64,000 nucleotides of DNA, taken from Candidatus Saccharimonadota bacterium (GTDB taxonomy: Bacteria; Patescibacteriota; Saccharimonadia; Saccharimonadales; Saccharimonadaceae). Of the stretch, positions 1-11,893 are shown in pieces; position 1 is the stretch's first letter, and each line of letters opens with the position of its first letter. The stretch spans positions 62,001 to 126,000 of the forward strand of contig JAFUCJ010000003.1 in the NCBI GenBank assembly GCA_017459705.1. The letters run 5' to 3'. The notes under the pieces are model-generated. The model was not told where the DNA came from and did not search any database. It saw only the letters and a program-made list of their open reading frames with translations. Made by a program: the position numbers and the translations under genes.

Positions 1-1
1 T

Positions 2-943
2 CCTCAACTTCTATGTATGATTTTCCCAATTGGTTGGCAGAAAGCAAACAATACAAACGGCTTAAAGCAATTAAACAATGAGCATTACAAGAGAGACCGA
101 CATATTGTGAGTATAGACAATTATTATGAAGACGGTCCAGATAAAATTTTTCCCGATGTTGGAACGGGCGGAGTAAATATCATCTTGCGCAATTCAAACT
201 ACGATAATAACGGCGAAATTAAAAAATTTGAATATGGTAAAAATGTGGGGACTTTTGTGCTACCGATTGAGCAGTCCGAAATGGAGAAGCCAGCGGAATT
301 AAAAGCGATGTTGTCAGTAGTTAAAAGTTCTTCTACAATAGATTCACTAGGCTCGTCTCAAAAGCCATATGGCTTAAGAACTGACGCAATGAAAAAACCA
401 GAAAAATACGGCTTGAAATTTACCGAAACAAAAACGAACGATGATGACGTAAGAGCATTTGGGCTATTACCAAGCAACAAACGAGGTTATATGTATATCT
501 CTCGAGATATCTTACCTAAAACCAGTAGTAACCTAGACCACTACAAACTGTTCGTACCAAAGGCTTGGGGAAATATGTCAAAAACTGCAGGAATAGGAGG
601 GTCTTATTCGAATCTTTGCATTGCAAATCCAGGTGATGTCTGTCTAGAAACATATATGGAATTTGGGGCGTTTAAAACAAAAGAAGAAACTGAAAAAATG
701 GCAAAATACTTTTTTACAAAGTTTTTTAGAGCATTGCTATTTTTAGCGAAAGATTCACAGTGTGCCTCAAAAGAAAAATATAAGTTTATTCCTATACCAG
801 ATTTAGCAAAAGGCTACTGGAGCAAAAGTATTGCAGAGATTGACGAGATTCTATTTGAAGAATATAATATTCCAGAGGAAAGCCGAAGATTTATTCGTGA
901 GAATATTCAGACCCGTGACGAATCAAATATAGATATCCTATAG
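2..943 (+). CDS. Eco57I-type restriction-modification DNA methyltransferase, C-terminal part (5' end outside window)
   Basis: The reading frame is open to the left edge, so this is the C-terminal part of a longer protein; the first in-frame ATG is at 17 but is probably internal. The start (MIFPIGWQKAN) and the end (KSIAEIDEILFEEYNI followed by a short acidic tail) match the closing part of Eco57I/type II N6-adenine methyltransferases, whose last ~300 residues form the target-recognition region and often end with a 'SxsIxeID..Ly..Y.l' signature. The catalytic NPPY region must lie upstream and is not visible. A membrane-protein gene starts one base after the stop, so the two are probably co-transcribed. 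Family call is from recognition of the C-terminal pattern only; a solitary methylase and a fused restriction-modification enzyme cannot be told apart. Confidence 0.68.
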   Translation, partial: PQLLCMIFPIGWQKANNTNGLKQLNNEHYKRDRHIVSIDNYYEDGPDKIFPDVGTGGVNIILRNSNYDNNGEIKKFEYGKNVGTFVLPIEQSEMEKPAELKAMLSVVKSSSTIDSLGSSQKPYGLRTDAMKKPEKYGLKFTETKTNDDDVRAFGLLPSNKRGYMYISRDILPKTSSNLDHYKLFVPKAWGNMSKTAGIGGSYSNLCIANPGDVCLETYMEFGAFKTKEETEKMAKYFFTKFFRALLFLAKDSQCASKEKYKFIPIPDLAKGYWSKSIAEIDEILFEEYNIPEESRRFIRENIQTRDESNIDIL

Positions 944-944
944 A

Positions 945-2084
945 ATGAGTAAACAAAAGAAGATTTTAAATATAGTCCTGGGCGTAATCTTTTTGATACT
1001 GTTAGCGGGTAACATACTGGTTATTGTTTGTCCGCCTTTTAAAGAAAGGTTGTGGGGCTTCTTTGGCGACATAGGGAGTCTTTTGAAAAATCTTTCGTTG
1101 GCATATTTAGGTTCTTACATATTCTACTGTTTTCAAATCCTTATGCCAGACCTTTGGAAATCTCATATCGAAAAGAATTATATGAAACAATTCTTTGATG
1201 GCTCCAACATAGATGGCTTTGCGGTACTTTTAAAAACCTGCTACTCATTTCCAGATGCGCAAGGAAAAATCCCCAGGCAACTATTCTATGTTTGTGAAAA
1301 AATCCCCGATAAAAAAATGTATGTTGCCGAAATAATTATTTTACAAAACCAAGATAATAAGAAGCACTATGTCTCACTTACCGACAAAATATCATTCAGC
1401 GAGGCAATGGCGAATAACCTTGAATCGATTAGGCGACAAGTGGAGTATTTTAGAAAACAGTATGACAAGAAAATTTGTAACGAGGATTTACTCCTAGTTT
1501 TTGACAGAATCATAGATAATACTACGGAATTACAGTCGTTATACGATAATTCCCAAAGGTATTCCACCCAGAATACTCTTCTGGGCGGAATAACTGACGT
1601 CCTACAGACCCTATACGAAGACTTAAGTTATATAGTTTCTCGCTACAAAATCAAAAGTGAACGCCGTATTGAAGTTATTACAAACGAAGAAGAATACAAA
1701 AAAGCAAAGAGTATTTACGACTCGCAAATTAAAAACGGTCTAGCAGACCTCGTTAACTTTAGTAGACAAGGGAGCAAACTAGTTTTTGAAGTTAATAAGA
1801 ATGCCAAAATATTTTTCCCTATTGGGTGCTTTCTAGAAAATAGGGGGCATAAAGTTAAGGGCAGCGATGAGGCTAGAGATATTACGGTATTTAAAGATGG
1901 CAAAAGAATCCAAAAAGTAAAAGTTTTTGGCATACGCAATATTTCCATAGGAAGAATTATTATTTTGAGGCATAATTTCACGGAGAAAGATTTGTATTGG
2001 ATGGAAGACAAAGTAGTGAGGTTGGGGATGGGCAATGATAGTATACAGAAAAACACAACCACCGAGAATCTAAACAAGGTATAA
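945..2084 (+). CDS. Unknown two-TM membrane protein next to the DNA methyltransferase
   Basis: A 379-residue protein beginning one base after the methyltransferase stop, which suggests translational coupling. Hydrophobic stretches at about residues 8-28 and 48-68 predict two membrane helices with a short loop; the remaining ~300 residues are hydrophilic and probably cytoplasmic. The C-terminal half alternates charged helical stretches (about 150-250) with a short beta-rich tail. I do not recognise the family. Position beside a restriction-modification gene and AT-rich composition unlike the housekeeping genes point to an accessory or defence-related role, but this is context only. Confidence 0.7.
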   Translation: MSKQKKILNIVLGVIFLILLAGNILVIVCPPFKERLWGFFGDIGSLLKNLSLAYLGSYIFYCFQILMPDLWKSHIEKNYMKQFFDGSNIDGFAVLLKTCYSFPDAQGKIPRQLFYVCEKIPDKKMYVAEIIILQNQDNKKHYVSLTDKISFSEAMANNLESIRRQVEYFRKQYDKKICNEDLLLVFDRIIDNTTELQSLYDNSQRYSTQNTLLGGITDVLQTLYEDLSYIVSRYKIKSERRIEVITNEEEYKKAKSIYDSQIKNGLADLVNFSRQGSKLVFEVNKNAKIFFPIGCFLENRGHKVKGSDEARDITVFKDGKRIQKVKVFGIRNISIGRIIILRHNFTEKDLYWMEDKVVRLGMGNDSIQKNTTTENLNKV

Positions 2085-2091
2085 TAGGACT

Positions 2092-2199
2092 ATGAAACAA
2101 TATTGCGTAAACTGTGGGCGAGAGATTGAAGACTACGAGATGACCCTCACTGGACAGTGTGTTTATTGTTGTGATATTGAGGAACTAGAAGAACGATGA
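2092..2199 (+). CDS. 35-residue zinc-ribbon-like microprotein
   Basis: A 35-codon frame starting 7 bases after the preceding stop. It carries two CxxC pairs (CVNCGRE near residue 5 and CVYCC near residue 23), the spacing of a single treble-clef or zinc-ribbon knuckle. It ends in an acidic tail. The frame overlaps the next small frame by ATGA. Similar Cys motifs recur in the next two frames, so the three may be related zinc-binding polypeptides or pieces of one family. Function unknown. Confidence 0.5.
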   Translation: MKQYCVNCGREIEDYEMTLTGQCVYCCDIEELEER

Positions 2200-2291
2200 T
2201 AAATAAAAAACACAACTGCGGGGATTGCAGGAACAGAAAAACACAAATCCGTGGAATACATCTTAATAAAAATATAAGTGCAGGAATATAA
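2196..2291 (+). CDS. Possible 31-residue Cys-containing microprotein
   Basis: Starts in an ATGA overlap with the preceding microprotein. It has one HNCGDC motif near the N-terminus and a basic body. There is no independent RBS; expression would rely on coupling. It may be a chance frame, but the repeated CxxC theme in three consecutive frames makes it worth noting. Confidence 0.25.
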   Translation: MINKKHNCGDCRNRKTQIRGIHLNKNISAGI

Positions 2292-2312
2292 GTTGGAGTA
2301 AAATATAAAACG

Positions 2313-2678
2313 ATGGACAGGATTTGCCCAAATTGCGGACGACCAATGAACGAATATGACCCCATTTGCGGACCAGGCGGTATGGGCTGTTTGTATTGCA
2401 CAAAGCATTGTCCGAATTGTCACAGAGAAGTTTTCGACCAAGATATTATCTATGGTGATTCGAAAGAGTATTGCAGATATTGTCGAGCAGAAGTCGAGGA
2501 AGAAGAGAGGCAAATGCTCGAAGATGACCTAGACGATGACGAAGATATTGATTTAGATGATAGTCTAGAAAATATAGACGAAGAGACTTTGAACAAATTC
2601 CGCAATATGACCAAAGAAGAGCGTAGCGAATACATCGACAGTCTTTATGCGGACATAATAAGTAAACTGAAGAAGTAG
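2313..2678 (+). CDS. Zinc-ribbon protein with acidic C-terminal half
   Basis: A 121-residue protein with three Cys pairs in the first 60 residues (CPNC, CLYC/CPNC, CRYC), consistent with tandem zinc ribbons. A run of Glu/Asp from about residue 62 to 90 and a short helical tail follow. No membrane segment or signal peptide. It ends 3 bases before the convergent gene at 2682. Zinc-ribbon plus acidic tail is seen in small nucleic-acid-binding or adaptor proteins, but no specific function can be assigned. Confidence 0.6.
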   Translation: MDRICPNCGRPMNEYDPICGPGGMGCLYCTKHCPNCHREVFDQDIIYGDSKEYCRYCRAEVEEEERQMLEDDLDDDEDIDLDDSLENIDEETLNKFRNMTKEERSEYIDSLYADIISKLKK

Positions 2679-2681
2679 GCG

Positions 2682-3215
2682 TCAAAAGGGGGAGCCTGGC
2701 TCTTCCGTCCATCCATCGCCATAGAAACTAGTGGAATGTTTTCTCGACCACAAATCGGTTGGACAAGAATAGCGAATCCTTCGACAATCGAAAAATTGAA
2801 TAGCGTTCTCTCGTGGGTAATAAAAATACTGATTCGACGGAATATCATCGCTTAATTCGTGGTAGACGGGCAACCCCATATATGTCTCTGGCTCTCCAGA
2901 TAGGCTCTCTGACGCATTTAGAGGCGTTTCTAGGGGCTTTTCGGTGTCAAGGTGGCTATCTGTACCTTTTTCGTAAACAGCCTGTTCGTCTATACTCTCA
3001 TCAACTGACGTGTTTTTAAAACCTTTCTCCCTTTTGAAACTTTTTTGCGCTTTCTTGATTTGTCTATCAAAATCAGGATTCGCTCTTCTATAACGGGCAA
3101 AAGAATCCTCCGAGATTCCGACCTTTAGACAAGCGGTTTTAAAATTTAGCCCTTCGTGAATAAGGGTTACTAGGCGTCCTGCAATTTCTTCATTAAATTT
3201 ACTTTTTCGGCTCAT
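2682..3215 (-). CDS. HTH protein resembling phage terminase small subunit
   Basis: A 177-residue protein. Residues 1-60 (start MSRKSKFNEE, then GLNFKTACLKVGISEDSFARY and a DFDRQIKKAQ helix) form a homeodomain-like helix-turn-helix typical of terminase small subunits and phage-type DNA-binding proteins. The C-terminal two-thirds is low-complexity, then Tyr/Phe-rich, and unrecognised. No clear RBS precedes the ATG; a 51-base hairpin (3221-3271) ends 5 bases before it. Convergent with the zinc-ribbon gene and downstream of a KilA-N gene on the same strand, so a prophage-remnant context is plausible. Confidence 0.55.
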   Translation of the reverse strand: MSRKSKFNEEIAGRLVTLIHEGLNFKTACLKVGISEDSFARYRRANPDFDRQIKKAQKSFKREKGFKNTSVDESIDEQAVYEKGTDSHLDTEKPLETPLNASESLSGEPETYMGLPVYHELSDDIPSNQYFYYPRENAIQFFDCRRIRYSCPTDLWSRKHSTSFYGDGWTEEPGSPF

Positions 3216-3220
3216 ATTTT

Positions 3221-3271
3221 AACTGTACACCAAAATCCGCATTATTTTTTTAGCGGGTTTCGTGAACAGTT
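3221..3271 (-). other. Hairpin between KilA-N and HTH genes
   Basis: AACTGT/ACAGTT outer arms with inner CAC/GTG and CCGC/GCGG steps form one imperfect stem over the KilA-N stop codon and up to the start of the HTH gene. No T-run follows on the minus strand, so it may modulate read-through or translation rather than terminate. Confidence 0.35.
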
Positions 3272-4115
3272 ATTCGCTAGAATCGAGCATTTTTGGTAAA
3301 TCGGGGTCAACAGAAGATAGGGCTTTAATCTGTTTAATTACCATTTCACGAAGAAGCAGTAAACGGTCTCCGAGATTTTTATATTTTGATGTTAGAATAG
3401 CATTATAACTTTCAAGATTCGCCAGAATCAACAACTGATGAATCGTGGCATAATCCCTAATGTTGCCTTTCTTATCTGGATTTTCTTCTCGCCACTGTTT
3501 TGCGGTTTTACCAAAAAGAGCCACATTCAACAAGTCTGCTTCGGAAGCATAAGTGTAAGCAATCTGCTCTTTGGTGAGTTCTGGTGGGAGTAGATTTTCT
3601 TTGATGGCGTCGGTATGGATTCGGTAGTTTAGTTTTGCGATGGCACGATTTAAGTTCCAGTTCAGAGATAAGCGGGAGTTTTCGTCTTCTTTAATTCTCT
3701 GATAATCCTTAATGATGTATAGTTTGAATTCCGCTGAAATCCAAGAAGCAAACTCGAAAGCGATGTCGGTATGAGCATATGTGCCACCGTAGCGACCAGA
3801 TTTAGACACGATACCAATAGCATTTACACCGTCAATCCACTTTTGCGGAGCCATCGTAAAAGCATTATAGCCAGCCTCATTTTTAAACCCTTCGAATTCG
3901 ACGGGTTTAAAATTTGGATTGTGAAGTTTTTCCCAGAGTCCGAGAAAAGCAATGGTTTCTTTTGACCTCATCCAGTTGCGAATGGTGTTATTCGGGTCAT
4001 CACTTCTAAATTTTGCGATGTCTGTAAGCGAGATAAACTCATTTTTGAAATCATTAGTATAGATTCCGATGTCTAGTCCTTTTGCGTGAATAGTTTCTTT
4101 TACTGGTTTTACCAT
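3270..4115 (-). CDS. KilA-N domain protein
   Basis: A 281-residue protein whose first ~150 residues match the KilA-N fold: 'FISLTDIAKFRSDDPNNTIRNW' near residue 28, a variable middle, and 'GRYGGTYAHTDIAFEFASWIS' near residue 107, followed by 'EFKLYIIKDYQRIK'. KilA-N domains are found in phages and in accessory regions of bacteria and are thought to bind DNA. The C-terminal half is helical and unassigned. A GGAGG Shine-Dalgarno lies about 8 bases before the ATG, unlike most genes here. A TTGACA lies upstream on the minus strand, with only a weak -10. The gene probably marks a mobile or phage-derived island. Confidence 0.8.
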   Translation of the reverse strand: MVKPVKETIHAKGLDIGIYTNDFKNEFISLTDIAKFRSDDPNNTIRNWMRSKETIAFLGLWEKLHNPNFKPVEFEGFKNEAGYNAFTMAPQKWIDGVNAIGIVSKSGRYGGTYAHTDIAFEFASWISAEFKLYIIKDYQRIKEDENSRLSLNWNLNRAIAKLNYRIHTDAIKENLLPPELTKEQIAYTYASEADLLNVALFGKTAKQWREENPDKKGNIRDYATIHQLLILANLESYNAILTSKYKNLGDRLLLLREMVIKQIKALSSVDPDLPKMLDSSE

Positions 4116-4611
4116 AAGCGGTTTCCTCCATTTAGGTGATATCTTGAAATGGTTATGCTATATTTTGTTCATTTGTCAAATTACTTAATTCTATTATACG
4201 ACAAAAGTGGACAGGACGGGAAAAAGTGATGGAGATTGAAGACTGTATTTTTGGGATTCGTTATATGCGGGGAGGTAGATTAGTTTTGGGTTTAGCAACT
4301 CTTATCTCTATGTGTATTTTCTCTCCCATAAGTTCTACTTGTATATGGGGGAAGTATAGTAATATATTTAATATTGCGAATCCTCGTCATATCACCCCTG
4401 TTTATCTAGTATAATTAGTTGAATTAGTATATAGTACAGTTGTGATACCTTTGATTCGATAAATATCTGCTACTAGTGGGTTCCACATCGTTTCTATAAG
4501 GGTCACCAATAAAAGAAGCCATTTATGGCTTGTTTTTATTGGTGACGAGAAGATGAGAAACGAAGTTACTCTCGCCGAGATCACCAATAAAACTAAAGCC
4601 AAGGCAATCCC
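4116..4611. other. Intergenic region with a long hairpin and repeated half-sites
   Basis: No convincing gene. At 4502-4546 a perfect-looking hairpin pairs GTCACCAATAAAA with TTTTTATTGGTGAC around an inner AAGCCA/TGGCTT stem. A further direct copy of the half-site (ATCACCAATAAAAC) lies at about 4580-4593. Neither is followed by a clear T-run. Short frames here show no coding character. Confidence 0.4.
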
Positions 4612-4640
4612 TTGACTTTTTTGATGATGTGTGCTATAAT
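4612..4640 (+). promoter_or_regulatory. Strong sigma70-type promoter for the 4755 gene
   Basis: TTGACT (4612-4617), 17-base spacer, TATAAT (4635-4640) with an upstream TGTGC extended context. It gives a leader of about 105 bases before the ATG at 4755. Confidence 0.75.
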
Positions 4641-4663
4641 TAAGATAACGCTTAACGCGATAG

Positions 4664-4698
4664 CACCTTAAAATTTTAGCGTTTGGTTAAGGTGTTTT
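4664..4698 (+). promoter_or_regulatory. Leader hairpin
   Basis: CACCTTAA (4664-4671) pairs with TTAAGGTG (4687-4694), followed by TTTT. It lies in the 5' leader of the secreted protein gene; it could be an attenuator or a stabilising 5' hairpin. Confidence 0.4.
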
Positions 4699-4754
4699 CG
4701 CTTCATATAAATGTCCTTCAACTTTTTCAGTAAATTATAAGGAGGTTTTTCGAA

Positions 4755-6092
4755 ATGAAAAACATGAAGCGCATCTTGGCGACCATCCTGGCAGTCATCG
4801 CCGTAATGGCCATCACCGCCATCCCCGCGTCCGCCTACACGGACAACTACGGTTACGGCTACGGCTACAACAACAGCGACCGGATGATCACGCTCCAGGC
4901 CGTTACTGACATCCTGAAGCAGGACCTCGGGTATGCGGACGACCACGCCGCGGTCCACGCTGCATGGCTGACAATCCAGGTCGAAAACGGGGCGAACGTC
5001 GGCGAAAGCTATTACTACTCTGACGTCAGTCAGGCCTACTACTACTGGTCAGCGAGATATACGGGTAATACATTGCCCATGCCGACCAATTACAACAGCA
5101 ACCTCAACCGCCGGCAAAGTGCCGCCTGGGTCGCTTACGACTCCGTCGTGGCGAAATACCCGGTGGACCATCCCCTTTCCGTAGCGATGTTGGATGTCGC
5201 CCTGGCGGAGATGGGCACATCCTGCGCCTATTCATACTGCTATGACAACCTCTACGGCACAACGGATAAATTCTATTACTTCAACGGCAGCGCCGTCAAC
5301 GGCAACCGTGGCAACACTGGCACCAACAACAATAACTATTACGACAACGGTCTCAGCGGCACTCGCATCTCCAGTGGCGTCAGCTACTGGTGGGACAATG
5401 CGTGGTGGTACCAGTCCACCAGCGGCAATCAATTTTTCAAAATAGAGAACCGCAAGCAGGTCTGGGCCACCAGTGGCCAGGCGGATTCCATAGTCCGTTA
5501 TGGCAGCCGATTAGACAACAACTACGCGTACAGCTCTGAGGTCGACGGGTATAACGGCAACAACCAGTCCTGGTACAGCAACGGCAACCAGCAGACCAAT
5601 AATAGTCAATTTTGGTCCAAGCAAAGTTACTACTCGGGCCTGTTGACCGGATGCGACCAGTACATCAACCTCCAAGACGCAGCCGTGTTGGCCGACGCCA
5701 TGGCGAGCTACACAGAAGGCTGTGGCGACATCAATTATGTCGCCACCCTAGGGTGGGTGTACGTAAACATCTGTGGGGGGAAGCCCTACGCAGAATGCGT
5801 AGGTACCTTCCCCAACTACCGCCAGGGAGCGGCAGCGAACACCCGCAACGTGGCAGGCATCGACTACGTTGCGCTTGCGAAAGACCTACTCTTTCGCAAG
5901 GCGGCGGAATTAAACGGCGTCCAAAATGTCGGCCGGCTGATTCCCAAAACCTTCACCTATTTTTGGATCGAGGGCGGCTCCCTGTATTTCAGGGACGCCA
6001 ATATCGGGTACGACCACTCCCACGACTTCGACGTAACCATGTGGGTCAAAAATGGCGAGTTCCGCTCGCCCTACACCACCTCCTACCGCTAA
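4755..6092 (+). CDS. Secreted protein with degenerate SleB-like (Hydrolase_2) C-terminal region
   Basis: A 445-residue protein with a signal peptide: basic start, hydrophobic core from about residue 7, AxA site near residue 27. The mature part is rich in Tyr, Asn, Gly and Ser. The last ~150 residues align by eye with the end of the hydrolase at 21733: 'AVLADAMASYTEGCGDINYV' with 'IILAKIAFLEARGQTGIVEI', 'DYVALAKDLLFR' with 'DYLALARDIIFR', and 'NVGRLIPKTFTYFWIEGG' with 'DVGRVLPSDYFWWSGDG'. In the latter the Glu of EARG is the expected catalytic residue of SleB-type muramidases; here that column is Tyr and a Glu lies two residues later. The AAGGAGG RBS, strong promoter and own terminator make it a monocistronic, probably highly expressed gene. 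Codon use is richer in C-ending codons than in the neighbours. It may be a cell-wall-associated or non-catalytic wall-binding protein. Confidence 0.7.
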   Translation: MKNMKRILATILAVIAVMAITAIPASAYTDNYGYGYGYNNSDRMITLQAVTDILKQDLGYADDHAAVHAAWLTIQVENGANVGESYYYSDVSQAYYYWSARYTGNTLPMPTNYNSNLNRRQSAAWVAYDSVVAKYPVDHPLSVAMLDVALAEMGTSCAYSYCYDNLYGTTDKFYYFNGSAVNGNRGNTGTNNNNYYDNGLSGTRISSGVSYWWDNAWWYQSTSGNQFFKIENRKQVWATSGQADSIVRYGSRLDNNYAYSSEVDGYNGNNQSWYSNGNQQTNNSQFWSKQSYYSGLLTGCDQYINLQDAAVLADAMASYTEGCGDINYVATLGWVYVNICGGKPYAECVGTFPNYRQGAAANTRNVAGIDYVALAKDLLFRKAAELNGVQNVGRLIPKTFTYFWIEGGSLYFRDANIGYDHSHDFDVTMWVKNGEFRSPYTTSYR

Positions 6093-6128
6093 ACAGCGGT
6101 AGTAACGATAAATCAAACGCTAAAAAAG

Positions 6129-6154
6129 TCCCCGGCAGCCAGCCGGGGATTTTT
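6129..6154 (+). terminator. Bidirectional intrinsic terminator
   Basis: TCCCCGGC/GCCGGGGA stem with a 5-base loop followed by TTTTT on the plus strand; A residues 5' of it give a T-run on the minus strand. It ends the 4755 gene and probably also ligA. Confidence 0.85.
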
Positions 6155-6246
6155 CATGCCCATCGCCCATTCATCTATTTATCTTTTCATACCCCCGTCC
6201 TTTTATTCTTCCACGCCAATCGCATGTTTCTACGACCACCACCTAT

Positions 6247-9397
<3,151 letters not shown>

Positions 9398-10204
9398 TGA
9401 AAAACCCCTTTCTCAGCGGATTATTTATATACATCGACGCGGCCGCTGTGTTTTGATTTTGCATCGGCGCCGAGTGCGTTTGCAACTTTTTCAGTGCATC
9501 AATCATGCCCTCTGGGTATCGCGTAATGTTCACCGCCGACGCATCCGCCAGGTACTCGCGCTGACGGCTCACCGCCATTTGCGCTAGCGCCGCGAGAATC
9601 GGCAACAATATCGCCGCAATCACAACTAGGAAATACCCCACCGGACTCCCCTCGTCATTTCGCCGTCGGTTACCATAGAATACCATACGCAGTGCTATAT
9701 CCGCAATTAACCCTATCACGCATGTTAACCCGAACACGATCATTGATACGCGTATATCATAGTTCTTGACGTGCGACATTTCATGCGCCATCACCGCGGT
9801 CAGCTCCTTGTCATTCATGATATCGAGCAGCCCCGTAGTCGCCGCCACTACTGCATGTTTTGGATCGCGCCCCGTCGCAAAAGCATTCGGCGCCGGGTCT
9901 TTTATCAAATACACTCGTGGCATCGGTAGCCCAGTTGTAATTGACAGATTCTCTACTGCCTTATATAGGCGCGGGCAGGTTTTCTTATCGACTTCCTCCG
10001 CGCCGGTCATCATCGTCGCTATCGACCCTGCCGCGAAATACTGAATCAACGCGTATATCACAGCCACCACCACAGTCCATACCGTAATCCACGGATCGCG
10101 ATAAACATACGCGAAAATCGCCGCTATCACCGCTATCATCAAAACAAACGCGATGATAATCACTACCGTCCGCCGTTTGTTTTGTGCTATTTGCTTATAC
10201 ATTA

Positions 10205-10783
10205 CTAGAACTTAACTTCTGGCGCATTCGCGATTTTGGCTCTTTCGTTCTCCGCCACTTCGAAATACTCGCGTTTCTTGAAATGCCCGAACATATTATT
10301 AATCAGATTAGACGGGAAAGTCTTAATTTTCGTATTAAGTTCCTTCGCCCCCGCATTATAAAATCTCCGCGCCGCCTGAATCTTGTCCTCAACATCCTGC
10401 AACTGCTCTTGCAACTTCACGAAGTTCACATTCGCTTTGAGTTCCGGGTATGCTTCCGCAATCGCAAAAATCCTCCCGAGTGCCGTTTGCATTTCTTTCT
10501 CGGCTTCGGCCGCTTGCTTGACCGTCTTCGCGCCCATCACTGCCGACCGCGCGCTCGTCACCATCTCGAAAGTTTCTTTCTCGTGCTTCGCGTAGCCTTT
10601 TACCGTTTCCACCACGTTCGGAATCAAATCCGCACGATATTTGAGTTGCACCGTAATATCACTCCACGCCTCGTTTACTCGCTCGTTTAGCGACACCAGA
10701 CCATTGTATGCCGCGATGATTACCGCAATCAGTATCACTACTATCGCCACTACCACTATTGCTATTATTCCACCTGTACTCAT
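10205..10783 (-). CDS. lemA: LemA family protein
   Basis: A 192-residue protein with one N-terminal membrane helix (residues 4-26) followed by the helical bundle of LemA ('YNGLVSLNERVNEAWSDITVQLKYRADLIPN' region, then 'VETVKGYAKHEKETFE', and 'FNAGAKELNTKIKTFP'-like region near residue 145). It has a real Shine-Dalgarno (AAAGGAG) and a TATAAT box about 20 bases upstream, so it heads the four-gene operon lemA-htpX-(membrane protein)-ligA. Its exact biochemical role is unknown. Confidence 0.93.
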   Translation of the reverse strand: MSTGGIIAIVVVAIVVILIAVIIAAYNGLVSLNERVNEAWSDITVQLKYRADLIPNVVETVKGYAKHEKETFEMVTSARSAVMGAKTVKQAAEAEKEMQTALGRIFAIAEAYPELKANVNFVKLQEQLQDVEDKIQAARRFYNAGAKELNTKIKTFPSNLINNMFGHFKKREYFEVAENERAKIANAPEVKF

Positions 10784-10801
10784 ATTTTCTCCTTTTCTTT
10801 A

Positions 10802-11782
10802 TTATATCACACTTGCCAGCGTATTATATATTATATACCCATAGTAAACCGCAAATACCACCAGCATTATCGCCCCCTCTTTTTTCGAAATCGGACTGCC
10901 TTTTCTCGCCACTATCCACAGTAGCGCCGCGCTCATCACCATCATTATCACATCTAGCATCTCAAAACTCTCCGGGCGTATACCACCAAACACCGCCACC
11001 GGCAACCCGAGCACGATACATATATTAAATATATTGCTCCCGATGATATTTCCTACTAGTAGTTCGTTTTCGTGGCGCCGCGCCGCCGTAATTGTTGTCA
11101 CAAGTTCCGGCAGGCTCGTCCCGAACGCCACCACCGTCAACGCGATAATCCTATCCGAAATCCCCATTTCACTAGCAATATACGACGCCGAACTCACGAC
11201 GAATTGGCTCCCCGCTACCACACCGACTAACCCCAACACTACAAACAGAAACGACAATGGCAACTTCCATTTCGGTTTTTCTACCACTTTCGTCTCACTG
11301 CGACTACGCCGTATCATTGCCACAATATAATACAAAAACACCGCAAAGAACAATACTAGAACTAGTCCGTCACCTCGCGTGATTAAGTTTTCTTCGCTTC
11401 CTGAAATTGTCTTATCGAGGAACAACAGTACCAACCCCACCGACACGAGCAGCAATAGCGGCAATTCTTTTGAAATCGTACCACGACTGATTTTGATTGG
11501 ACTAATCAACGCCGCCACCCCGATTAGTAGCAGGATATTAATAATGTTGCTACCCATTACATTCCCGAGCAACATATCAGTATTGCCACTAATCATTGAC
11601 GAAATCGACACTGCAAGCTCCGGCGCCCCCGTCCCGAACGCCACAATCGTCAGCCCAATCAACTGTTTGCTGACCTTAAAATTCGACGCGACACTACTCG
11701 CTCCGTCTACCAACCAGTCCGCCCCCTTAATCAAAATCACGAACCCCACCACCAGTAATAGTATTTGTAAAAACATATCCAT
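10802..11782 (-). CDS. CaCA-family sodium/calcium-type antiporter (YrbG-like)
   Basis: A 326-residue membrane protein with about ten helices in two inverted halves, each with an alpha-repeat: 'GTGAPELAVSISSMISGNTDMLLGN' near residue 53 and 'GTSLPELVTTITAARRHENELLVGN' near residue 220. Both end in the 'GSNI.NI' motif. This is diagnostic for the Ca2+:cation antiporter superfamily. The short cytoplasmic loop carries Arg/Lys between the halves. The ion is not proven by sequence. It lies 18 bases downstream of lemA's start, on the same strand, but lemA has its own promoter. Confidence 0.92.
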   Translation of the reverse strand: MDMFLQILLLVVGFVILIKGADWLVDGASSVASNFKVSKQLIGLTIVAFGTGAPELAVSISSMISGNTDMLLGNVMGSNIINILLLIGVAALISPIKISRGTISKELPLLLLVSVGLVLLFLDKTISGSEENLITRGDGLVLVLFFAVFLYYIVAMIRRSRSETKVVEKPKWKLPLSFLFVVLGLVGVVAGSQFVVSSASYIASEMGISDRIIALTVVAFGTSLPELVTTITAARRHENELLVGNIIGSNIFNICIVLGLPVAVFGGIRPESFEMLDVIMMVMSAALLWIVARKGSPISKKEGAIMLVVFAVYYGYIIYNTLASVI

Positions 11783-11806
11783 AATAACTATTATATCACA
11801 AAAAAA

Positions 11807-11880
11807 TGGAGGTGCCTACCGGAATTGAACCGGTGTACGCGGTTTTGCAGACCGCTGCGTAACCACTCCGCCAAAGCACC
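11807..11880 (-). tRNA. tRNA-Cys (GCA)
   Basis: Cloverleaf with acceptor GGTGCTT/AGGCACC, anticodon loop CTGCAAA (GCA), T-loop TTCAATT and an encoded CCA end. It lies downstream of tRNA-Gly on the minus strand. Confidence 0.93.
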
Positions 11881-11893
11881 ATTATATATTAAA

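Noticed and set aside
4402-4602. 66-residue minus-strand hydrophobic frame
   Set aside because: It reads through the 4502-4546 hairpin, has no RBS, and its hydrophobicity comes from T-rich sequence.
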